Shown: positions 1 to 5,382 of the stretch, piece after piece
Numbering within the stretch: position 1 is the first letter of the stretch
Layout: every line of letters begins with the position of its first letter
Assembly: GCA_031254385.1 (NCBI GenBank)
Contig: JAIRUO010000203.1
Location: 1-8,243 of the forward strand
Direction: 5' to 3'
Length of the DNA stretch: 8,243 bases
Source: Treponema sp.
Lineage (GTDB): Bacteria; Spirochaetota; Spirochaetia; Treponematales; Breznakiellaceae
The notes under the pieces: generated by a model
The model's input: the letters and a program-made list of their open reading frames with translations, nothing else
Databases searched by the model: none
What the model was told of the DNA's origin: nothing
Made by a program: the position numbers and the translations under genes

Positions 1-110
1 ATATGACCAGCGCCGCAATGGATTTGGCGAATATGGATCTGGTGCACAGGGCGGCTCTTCAGACTGCGGCAAAGATCATTCCGCCCACCCTGCTGGACTT
101 CCTGAAATAA
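1..110 (+). CDS. flgL: Flagellar hook-filament junction protein FlgL, C-terminal end (partial)
   Basis: An open frame enters from the left edge and stops with TAA at 108-110; 35 complete codons are visible. The peptide ends in AAKIIPPTLLDFLK, which matches the helical C-terminus of FlgL/HAP3 (alternating small and hydrophobic residues, then a LLDFL end). FlgL forms the junction between hook and flagellin filament and is exported by the flagellar type III system. The gene lies 27 bases upstream of fliW on the same strand, an order I recall from Treponema and Borrelia (flgK-flgL-fliW-csrA), and this supports the call. The true start is outside the window. A shorter homologous terminus in flagellin cannot be excluded from 35 residues alone, but the neighbours favour FlgL. 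Confidence 0.75.
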   Translation, partial: MTSAAMDLANMDLVHRAALQTAAKIIPPTLLDFLK

Positions 111-137
111 GAAACGCTATTATAAAGGTGAGGTATC

Positions 138-605
138 ATGAAAGTTGCGACCAAGGCTTATGGCCTGATTGATGTGGACGAGCGTCAGAAAATAATATTT
201 CCCAGGGGCTTATTGGGATTTGAGCCCTTGAAAGATTATGTGCTGTTGGATGCGGAGCGAAAGCCTTTTTACTGGCTGCAGTCAATTGATAATGAAAAGG
301 TGGCCTTTATTCTAATCGATCCCTTTGTTTTTAGGCCCGATTATGAATTGAATATAGACAATGAAGAGCTTAGGACTATAGGCATTTCTGATCCGCAGAA
401 CGCTTTGATCTTTGCCATCGTTACCATTCCTCCCAATGATTCAGGATCGGATAGCAGGATGACAGCCAATCTTCAGGGGCCGCTTGTCATTAACCGGGAT
501 ACCCGGCAGGCCATGCAGGCAGTCTTGACCGATCCTGCCTGGAAAACCAAGCATGATATCATTGCTGAACTTGAGGCCGCAAATGCAGCGGCGAAGAGAA
601 AATAG
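138..605 (+). CDS. fliW: Flagellar assembly factor FliW
   Basis: This 155-residue protein has the usual FliW length. Family hallmarks are FPRGLLGFE at residues 21-29, FYWLQSID at 44-51 followed by AFILIDP, and [11 protein letters not shown] at 109-119. In Bacillus subtilis FliW binds flagellin; when flagellin is secreted, freed FliW binds CsrA non-competitively and lifts repression of flagellin translation. The ATG at 138 is preceded by a good Shine-Dalgarno (AAGGTGAGG, 125-133). The stop codon lies 2 bases before csrA, so the two are very likely translated from one message and in coupled fashion. The C-terminus is a short basic helix (AAAKRK). It is cytoplasmic, with no signal or membrane segment. 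Function is inferred from the family; nothing looks abnormal. Confidence 0.96.
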   Translation: MKVATKAYGLIDVDERQKIIFPRGLLGFEPLKDYVLLDAERKPFYWLQSIDNEKVAFILIDPFVFRPDYELNIDNEELRTIGISDPQNALIFAIVTIPPNDSGSDSRMTANLQGPLVINRDTRQAMQAVLTDPAWKTKHDIIAELEAANAAAKRK

Positions 606-607
606 CC

Positions 608-841
608 ATGCTTATACTATCCAGAAAGACAAATGAAAAGATCATGATAGGGGATGATGTTTCCGTTTCTATCATTGAGATACGGGGAGATCAGGTGCGC
701 CTTGGAGTCGATGCTCCCAAATCAGTCAAAGTATACCGCCAGGAAGTGTTTGACGCTATCAAGGCCGAAAACAAAGCAGCCGCAGACTCAGCGCCCGTCT
801 TCCCGGAACTGGATTTTGGCGCCCATCGGGAAGCTCTTTAA
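608..841 (+). CDS. csrA: Carbon storage / translational regulator CsrA
   Basis: The 77-residue protein starts MLILSRK and contains [21 protein letters not shown], the canonical CsrA core. The RNA-contacting residues L4, R6 and R44 are present, and so is N55, the position that in Bacillus subtilis CsrA is needed for FliW binding. CsrA is a homodimer that binds GGA motifs in hairpin loops, usually over ribosome binding sites, and blocks translation. Residues after about 60 form an extra tail, rich in Ala then acidic and Pro, slightly longer than the usual 61-75 residue proteins. The gene starts 2 bases after fliW with only a weak purine stretch upstream, so coupling to fliW is likely. A probable terminator begins inside its stop codon. 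Confidence 0.97.
   Translation: MLILSRKTNEKIMIGDDVSVSIIEIRGDQVRLGVDAPKSVKVYRQEVFDAIKAENKAAADSAPVFPELDFGAHREAL
799..833. repeat. Inverted repeat at the 3' end of csrA
   Basis: CTTCCCG at 799-805 is the exact complement of CGGGAAG at 827-833, with a 21-base loop that holds a further GGCGCC palindrome. It lies inside csrA just ahead of the probable terminator and is followed only by a weak CTCTTTA stretch. It could stabilise the 3' end of the mRNA or be chance; it is not a convincing terminator alone in either direction. Confidence 0.35.
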
Positions 842-867
842 ACCCTAGCGCTCATCGCGGTTTTTTT
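840..867 (+). terminator. Probable rho-independent terminator of flgL-fliW-csrA
   Basis: AAACC (840-844) plus GCG (848-850) pair with CGCGGTTT (856-863), leaving a CTA bulge (845-847) and a CTCAT loop (851-855). Seven Ts run from 861 to 867. It begins in the csrA stop codon (839-841). The bulge CTA is at the same time the stop codon of the opposing HD-GYP gene. On the - strand there is only a three-T run after the hairpin, so it looks effective in one direction only. The bulge lowers confidence. Confidence 0.6.
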
Positions 868-1945
868 CAAAAATATCGTAAAAATCTTTGCTTATGGAAT
901 TAAATATGTCCAGAAGGAAGGGATCAAAATGTTTTTCCCTTCCTTCTTGCATTTTTTCTATAGTTACCTGATGGTTCATGGCAGGCTTATAGGCTCTTTC
1001 CATTCTTAAGGCATCATAAACATCGGCAATGGTAACAATTCTGGCAGCCAGAGGTATCATATCAAGGGAAAGCTGGTAAGGGTAACCAGTACCGTCCCAG
1101 CGCTCGTGATGGCTTAAAGCAATTTCTTTGGCCATGGGATTGGGATAGGTCGAGAGTATAAATGCGCCGTTTTTGGTATGCTCCCTCATTATCGTCCATT
1201 CCCAGTCAGTAAGGGGGCCTTCCTTGTTGAGTATGTCATCCGGGGTTCCGATCTTGCCTACATCGTGCATGGAGGCAAGGAAACCAATGTTGTCAATAAA
1301 ATCCGCATCTATGCGATTGTAGCTGGGATTCTTACAGCGGAACAGTTCTTCTGCTATGCGCCTGGCGTAAAAATTAACCCGGACTATATGCTTGCCCGTA
1401 TCATTGTCTTTTAAAATTGACGCTTCCAAAAGGCTCATAAAGACGCTTCTTAAGAGCCTTTTGTTTTCCTTGGTAACATCATCAAACATGACCACAAATT
1501 CAGCAGGCTCCTTGAAATTCAGTTCTGCCGGAAAGAGGTATACCCTGGTTTCGATTGTTGAAATGTTCCTGGCCTTAACTTTGGCGTTTCCTTTCCAGGT
1601 ATAGCCGTTATCTCCGCTTATCAAGGTTTCCCGGATTTTTTTTATGTCTTCAATTTCAAAGGCCTTGTTAAAAACATCAAAAAAATAATTCCCCGCCAAA
1701 TAAAAAAAGCCTGTAAAAAGGTGATCGCAGGCGGCATTCGCATATAGGATTTTCAGTTCTTTGTCTACAAAAAGCACAGGGAATATGCTATTGATAAAAG
1801 GATTGGAGGCGGCTGAATAATATTTTTCGCCAGCGGCTGGAATTTTTTTGGGCCTTTCCTCTTGTTCTTCTTCCTCTTCTTCAAGCTCCAGCACTTCTTC
1901 AAGTTCAGCATCAAGTTCAGGAGCTAATTTTTCTGATTCAGCCAT
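845..1945 (-). CDS. PAS-HD-GYP protein, probable cyclic-di-GMP phosphodiesterase
   Basis: The 366-residue protein has three parts. Residues 1-35 are highly acidic and low in complexity (a run of six Glu near 23-28). Residues about 47-165 resemble a PAS sensor (VLFVDKELKILYANAA, ending FVVMFDDVTKENKR). Residues about 168-360 are an HD-GYP domain with its metal and signature residues: H186, HD at 227-228 with K231, HT at 256-257, HH at 279-280, DGTGYP at 284-289 and AD at 307-308. HD-GYP enzymes hydrolyse c-di-GMP to pGpG or GMP. No membrane segment is seen, so it is probably cytoplasmic, with an unidentified PAS ligand. The ATG at 1945 lies 11 bases after the tsaB stop, with a weak GCGGGA upstream, so it is likely the last gene of the tsaE-tsaB unit. 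No classical terminator follows it on this strand; it converges on csrA. Activity and specificity are inferred from motifs. Confidence 0.9.
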   Translation of the reverse strand: MAESEKLAPELDAELEEVLELEEEEEEQEERPKKIPAAGEKYYSAASNPFINSIFPVLFVDKELKILYANAACDHLFTGFFYLAGNYFFDVFNKAFEIEDIKKIRETLISGDNGYTWKGNAKVKARNISTIETRVYLFPAELNFKEPAEFVVMFDDVTKENKRLLRSVFMSLLEASILKDNDTGKHIVRVNFYARRIAEELFRCKNPSYNRIDADFIDNIGFLASMHDVGKIGTPDDILNKEGPLTDWEWTIMREHTKNGAFILSTYPNPMAKEIALSHHERWDGTGYPYQLSLDMIPLAARIVTIADVYDALRMERAYKPAMNHQVTIEKMQEGREKHFDPFLLDIFNSISKDFYDIFEKNRDER

Positions 1946-1956
1946 AAGTCCCGCTT

Positions 1957-2640
1957 TTATAATGGTTTAAGGTTCAATTCCGCATCGCTTTTTCGTATGT
2001 ATAAGGGCCCGGAATACAGCCCTTCAAATTTAATATTAATGATTTTTTCTGCAAATTGCAATAATTCAGGCGCTCTTCCTCTTAAAAAATGCGGATCTAA
2101 CAAAAAATAATCAGGAGATCCAGAATTTTCTAGCCTTGACATGAATAATTGCGCTCCAGCTCCTGTGACTAAGACTTTCTCATCGGAAGAAACGTGGGGC
2201 TTTAGAGCGGATAATAGAGTAATTGGGTCTGCGTCCATATATTCGGTAAGGGGTTTTCCGTTACGATAAAGACAAGCGAAAAAGCAATTTTTTTTTGCGT
2301 CCAGTACGGGCAGTACAAGCCCTGGCCATATTGAAGAGCCCGCAGCTATGCAATCCAGGGTTGGAATTGCGGCAAAAGGTATACCCAGAGCCAGAGAAAG
2401 CCCCTTCGCCGTGGCATAGCCAATGCGCAAGCCGGTAAACGATCCGGGGCCTTTCATACAGATTGTCAGTCCCAGGTCTTTTGGCGCGATTCCGGCAGAT
2501 TCAAAAAGCCTGTCTATCCAAACCATGAGGAATTCCGAGTGCCTGGCACCCGCTTCAACTTCAATATGCCTCATTCCATTCGAGGAAATGGCCAAGGATA
2601 AAACCTCAGTTGAACTATCTATTGCTAATATGGATTTCAC
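1957..2640 (-). CDS. tsaB: tRNA threonylcarbamoyladenosine biosynthesis protein TsaB
   Basis: This 227-residue protein has the ASKHA-fold features of TsaB (YeaZ): LAIDSST at 5-11, RHSEFL at 33-38, and the strongly conserved KGPGSFTGLRIGYATAKGL at 63-81. LPVLDAKKNCFFACLY and a C-terminal GPLYIRKSDAELN follow. TsaB is the non-catalytic partner of TsaD in forming t6A at position 37 of ANN-reading tRNAs; TsaE is the ATPase of the complex. The start is GTG (2638-2640), chosen because it gives the conserved MKSILAID opening and has AGGGGA 8 bases upstream. The first 26 bases overlap the end of tsaE, which suggests translational coupling. TsaB and TsaE adjacent to each other is common in bacteria; TsaD is not in this window. 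Confidence 0.96.
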   Translation of the reverse strand: MKSILAIDSSTEVLSLAISSNGMRHIEVEAGARHSEFLMVWIDRLFESAGIAPKDLGLTICMKGPGSFTGLRIGYATAKGLSLALGIPFAAIPTLDCIAAGSSIWPGLVLPVLDAKKNCFFACLYRNGKPLTEYMDADPITLLSALKPHVSSDEKVLVTGAGAQLFMSRLENSGSPDYFLLDPHFLRGRAPELLQFAEKIINIKFEGLYSGPLYIRKSDAELNLKPL

Positions 2641-3112
2641 GGGAGTTTTCCCCTGTTATTTCAATATGGATAGTCAGGGCATAATCAGGCAATGATTCAG
2701 CTATACGCTCGCTCCATTCTATTACCGTAATGCCCTTACCGTAAAGGTATTCTTCGCCTCCCAAGGCGGCAAAATCTTCTGCCCCGTTAAGCCTGTAGGC
2801 ATCTATATGGTAGAAGGGAAGGCTTTCTCCCTCCAATTCGGCTTTATATTCAGAAACAACGGCGTAGCTCGGGCTAGTTATTTCCTCTTCTACCCTTAAA
2901 CCAAGGCCAATTCCCTTTATAAGACAGGTTTTTCCCGCTCCCAAATCGCCTTCAAGCGCCAAAACTCCGCCTTTGTGCAGCAGGGATGCCGTTTTTTGGC
3001 CAATTTTACGGGTTTCTTCGGGTGAAGAGCTTTTTATACAGAATGGAAGCATTGAGAGAGAAAAAAACTCACAGCCTGCCGTGCAATTAGATGGGGAGTT
3101 TGCGGCTGGCAT
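2615..3112 (-). CDS. tsaE: tRNA threonylcarbamoyladenosine biosynthesis ATPase TsaE
   Basis: TsaE (YjeE) is the P-loop ATPase that cycles the TsaB-TsaD complex in t6A synthesis. The Walker A motif GDLGAGKT lies at residues 55-62. TSPSY (79-83, the switch-like segment), FYHIDAYRL (100-108) and VIEWSER (130-136) are all family signatures. The longest frame gives 165 residues and overlaps the upstream 87-residue gene by 26 bases. Its first 20 residues are atypical (two Cys, no family match), while the ATG at 3052 gives MLPFCIKSSSPEET and a more usual length of 145. Neither start has a clear Shine-Dalgarno: the sequence before 3052 is CTCTCTC-rich, and before 3112 only CTGG is seen. The start is therefore undecided, but the identity is firm. 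Confidence 0.93.
   Translation of the reverse strand: MPAANSPSNCTAGCEFFSLSMLPFCIKSSSPEETRKIGQKTASLLHKGGVLALEGDLGAGKTCLIKGIGLGLRVEEEITSPSYAVVSEYKAELEGESLPFYHIDAYRLNGAEDFAALGGEEYLYGKGITVIEWSERIAESLPDYALTIHIEITGENSREIHISNR
2649..2654 (-). promoter_or_regulatory. Ribosome binding site that fixes the GTG start of tsaB
   Basis: AGGGGA on the - strand sits 8 bases before GTG at 2640, inside the 3' end of tsaE. GGG of this site can pair with the CCC just before the start codon, giving a very short hairpin of doubtful stability. The site supports GTG rather than a later ATG. Confidence 0.6.
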
Positions 3113-3350
3113 CCAGTTCGTTAATGAAATTCTTTAGTTCCCTCATCAAAGGTACTACGGGGTAATCTACCTCATCCAGATGAGTAACGGTTATTTCAGT
3201 CTGGCCGGTGGGTTTATGTTCAATTATAAATTCCAGCGGTGAGTCTTGGGCTTTGTTCATCAAATCAAGAGTTAAGATTCCCTTATAAAACCTTTTATAG
3301 TAAATGGGGACATCCTTTCTGATTATCTCTTTAATACCAATTATTTTCAT
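3087..3350 (-). CDS. Conserved-looking small protein of unknown function (87 aa)
   Basis: I do not recognise this 87-residue protein. It begins MKIIGIKEIIRKDVP, has a basic aromatic stretch (YYKRFYKG, 17-24), a likely beta-rich middle (LEFIIEHK, EITVTHL) and a probable C-terminal helix (PLMRELKNFINELDAS). No signal peptide, membrane span or cysteine is present, so it is likely a small cytoplasmic alpha/beta protein. The ATG at 3350 has a fitting AAAGGGA (3354-3360) and sits just downstream of a candidate promoter, which makes it the first gene of the unit leading into tsaE, tsaB and the HD-GYP gene. Its end overlaps the longest tsaE frame. Spacing, ribosome site and codon pattern argue for a real gene. 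Confidence 0.75.
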   Translation of the reverse strand: MKIIGIKEIIRKDVPIYYKRFYKGILTLDLMNKAQDSPLEFIIEHKPTGQTEITVTHLDEVDYPVVPLMRELKNFINELDASRKLPI

Positions 3351-3370
3351 AATTCCCTTTATATTTTCTA

Positions 3371-3399
3371 AATTTAATCATTTTTCTCAATATAGTCAA
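3371..3399 (-). promoter_or_regulatory. Candidate sigma-70 promoter for the 87-aa gene, tsaE, tsaB and HD-GYP unit
   Basis: On the - strand, TTGACT (3394-3399, five of six matches to TTGACA) is followed after 17 bases by TAAATT (3371-3376, four of six to TATAAT). The expected start near 3364 would leave a leader of about 14 bases carrying AAAGGGA before the ATG at 3350. It lies in the only AT-rich gap (3351-3404) of the - strand run. AT-rich DNA yields such matches by chance, so confidence is moderate. Confidence 0.45.
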
Positions 3400-3404
3400 T
3401 ATGA

Positions 3405-4535
3405 CTAATCATCAAAACCGAACACATAAGTATTGATGCTGTTATAGGACCGGCGGGGTACTTTAAGGAATTTTATGTGAGTAATTGTTCCCATAGTCCC
3501 TGAACGATTGGTCCTAAGTACCTGGCCCAGGACAACAATAAGGGCATCCTCGTTGTAAGTTATTTCTATTTTAAGCCGCGAACCAACCTGTATTGGTGCG
3601 GAGGTTTTTATTGAGCAGCCCCCGGCAGAAATATCTAAAACAGTACCAGAAAAGCGTCTTTTATCCACTACAAGTTTTGGCTGCTTTTTCTTTTTTGCAT
3701 CGTCCAGGAAGACAAGGAAGAAAACGCAGCTTATGCCTGCCTGCCTGCGGCGATAACGTCTCTGAGCCAGAGCTTTGGGTTTTGAGGAATGGGCCAATTC
3801 GAGTCCTTGGCCGTTAAGGGTGTCTATATTCCCCAAAACCCTGCTTTCAAAAGAAAAGCCTTTGCTGGATTTGCTAAAGAAAGAGAGTGTAATGCTGGTT
3901 CCCTTGGATATTTTTACTGGAGAGCCCACGGCGTTTCTGGGCGTTTCTACTACCAGGGTATCGCCGCTGGAATTTATTACCCTTACGGTATAGCTGTCTT
4001 TGCCTGTAGAGAGTACGGCAGGGACATTATGCGCTACCCTGTTGGTGGAACTAATGCCGCCGGAACTATCGCTTGGGGCAGCTTCAATCGCGTTCCGCAC
4101 AGAAAAAAGCCTGGCTAGCCTTTGCTGGGCTTCATCTTCTGTTTCAGCGTTTCTTTCTATGGCCTTATATGCATGTTTAAAATATTTATCCAGAAGGTCA
4201 GGCTGGTTAATTACTCTTTCCGGATCAGATACAGAATTAGTGCGAAAAATATTTTCTAAGAAGCGGGACTGCTCTTTGTCCAGGCCGCAGGACGAGGCAA
4301 TGCGGCGATAGGCAAAAACGGTGAATAAACCGGGAGAGGAAGTCGTGGTACGAGTTCCGGTTCCGCTCTTTTTAACAGAAGTTGAACCTGATACGCCCTT
4401 TATTAGGCGCACAACCACGGCCAAAACAATTATGGCCCCAACCACGATACCTACGATCATGGCATCTTTGGGCGAGTCTTCCTTAAAATATACCATATTC
4501 TGCAGTAAAAAGAATCCCAGTGCTATTGTAGTCAT
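3405..4535 (-). CDS. Membrane-anchored PilZ-domain protein (c-di-GMP receptor)
   Basis: The 376-residue protein has a hydrophobic stretch at 3-17 and a strong transmembrane helix at about 25-47 (AMIVGIVVGAIIVLAVVVRL). A Ser/Thr/Gly-rich linker (48-68) and a helical region (about 70-150) follow. A beta-rich domain at about 178-250 resembles the YcgR-type N-terminal module. A PilZ domain at about 256-365 has both c-di-GMP motifs: RxxxR within QRRYRRRQ (258-265) and DISAGG (301-306, D/NxSxxG). The cytoplasmic face probably holds the PilZ domain. The start ATG overlaps the upstream stop (ATGA, 4532-4535) and has an excellent GGAGGTG at 4541-4547. Position at the end of a flaG-fliD unit suggests a role in motility, as YcgR has in brake or switch control, but this is inference. 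It is not simply YcgR: it is longer and membrane-anchored. Confidence 0.88.
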   Translation of the reverse strand: MTTIALGFFLLQNMVYFKEDSPKDAMIVGIVVGAIIVLAVVVRLIKGVSGSTSVKKSGTGTRTTTSSPGLFTVFAYRRIASSCGLDKEQSRFLENIFRTNSVSDPERVINQPDLLDKYFKHAYKAIERNAETEDEAQQRLARLFSVRNAIEAAPSDSSGGISSTNRVAHNVPAVLSTGKDSYTVRVINSSGDTLVVETPRNAVGSPVKISKGTSITLSFFSKSSKGFSFESRVLGNIDTLNGQGLELAHSSKPKALAQRRYRRRQAGISCVFFLVFLDDAKKKKQPKLVVDKRRFSGTVLDISAGGCSIKTSAPIQVGSRLKIEITYNEDALIVVLGQVLRTNRSGTMGTITHIKFLKVPRRSYNSINTYVFGFDD

Positions 4536-5377
4536 TTTTGCACCTCCGCTGGGAAAAAATTTTTTAGGGCAGAATAAAGTTTTAAAAGCCTGGGCGCCAT
4601 TTCATATTCCGCCAAATCGCCAATCAGCACCGCGTCCTGGTTCTTGTAAGCACTAGTCAATTCACCCAAAGCCGTGTTAAAACCATTTAAGAATTCCCTT
4701 ATCCCCAATCCCTCAACTTGACAGGAATCAAAATCGGGTTTTCGTAACTTTAATACCCGCAGCAGCCTGAACAGTTTTTCCGCCATTTGCGTAAAAAACT
4801 GTATTGTTTCAGCTGCTTTTCCGTCTTTGCCTGTCTGGACATCCAGCGGAAGCTCTTCCATCCTGCGTGCTATTTCAGACACAGGCTTTTCCATATTTTC
4901 CAGTTCTCTTTCTGGATCACCCAGTTCGCGGATCCGCTCTTCCGCGAAGAGCAGGAGATTGCTGGCGGAAACCCCTTCTCCGGCAAAGCAAAGGCCGGCT
5001 AATTCATGGAATTCCCTGATTTCGCTGTATAAAAAGGTGGCGGCAGCGCTTTCTTCCCATTGTTTTCTAATTGCTGAATATTCAATAAAAGATGAATTGT
5101 TATAGTGAAGACAGGTTTCTTTTAATTGTACCAGAGCCTCTATAGCCAGTTCACTCCAGGAAATGATCGTTATATCCATGGCTTTATGGGCGCTTAGTTT
5201 GTACGCAAGAGCTTCCGGAACCTGTTCCGCGCTTATATTTAAGCCGTCAATGGCCAGTCCGCTAATGCGGTTGCCAGACCCTTGAAGCCAATTTTCCAAT
5301 CCTGATAAAACATCGCCTACTTTTTCTTCCTTTTCGAGAACTATGTCTGCCAGTTTCCCGTTAATGGAAATTTCCAT
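4532..5377 (-). CDS. Unrecognised protein between fliD and the PilZ gene (281 aa), likely flagellar accessory
   Basis: I cannot name this protein. Residues 1-75 look like a small beta-rich domain (MEISINGKLADIVLEKEEKV, then GLAIDGLNI and MDITIISW). Residues about 76-281 are almost all helical, with charged amphipathic stretches (EERIRELGDPERELENMEKP, FFTQMAEKLFRLLRVLKLRK). The C-terminal part (238-262, GELTSAYKNQDAVLIGDLAEYEMAP) recalls helical-bundle hypothetical proteins found beside flagellar genes in other bacteria; this is memory of a pattern, not a search. There is no signal or membrane segment. The ATG at 5377 has AGGTAAGG overlapping the fliD stop, 5 bases away, and the 3' end overlaps the PilZ start by 4 bases, so it is tightly coupled to both. 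Position after fliD is where FliS or FliT chaperones often lie, but it is much larger than either. Confidence 0.85.
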   Translation of the reverse strand: MEISINGKLADIVLEKEEKVGDVLSGLENWLQGSGNRISGLAIDGLNISAEQVPEALAYKLSAHKAMDITIISWSELAIEALVQLKETCLHYNNSSFIEYSAIRKQWEESAAATFLYSEIREFHELAGLCFAGEGVSASNLLLFAEERIRELGDPERELENMEKPVSEIARRMEELPLDVQTGKDGKAAETIQFFTQMAEKLFRLLRVLKLRKPDFDSCQVEGLGIREFLNGFNTALGELTSAYKNQDAVLIGDLAEYEMAPRLLKLYSALKNFFPAEVQK

Positions 5378-5382
5378 AAGCC

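Noticed and set aside
94..123. Promoter-like TGGACT and TATTAT ahead of fliW
   Set aside because: The predicted start near 130 lies within the fliW ribosome binding site, and the -35 match is weak. Co-transcription with flgL explains fliW better.
552..561. Short palindrome ATGATATCAT inside fliW
   Set aside because: Ten bases within a coding region, with no T-run or known operator match; likely chance.
654..848. 64-codon + strand frame inside csrA
   Set aside because: It is a +1 shadow of csrA with no ribosome site; the csrA frame is certain.
3593..4656. Several open frames on the + strand opposite the PilZ gene and its neighbour
   Set aside because: They overlap fully with well-supported - strand genes, lack ribosome sites and show no recognisable domains.
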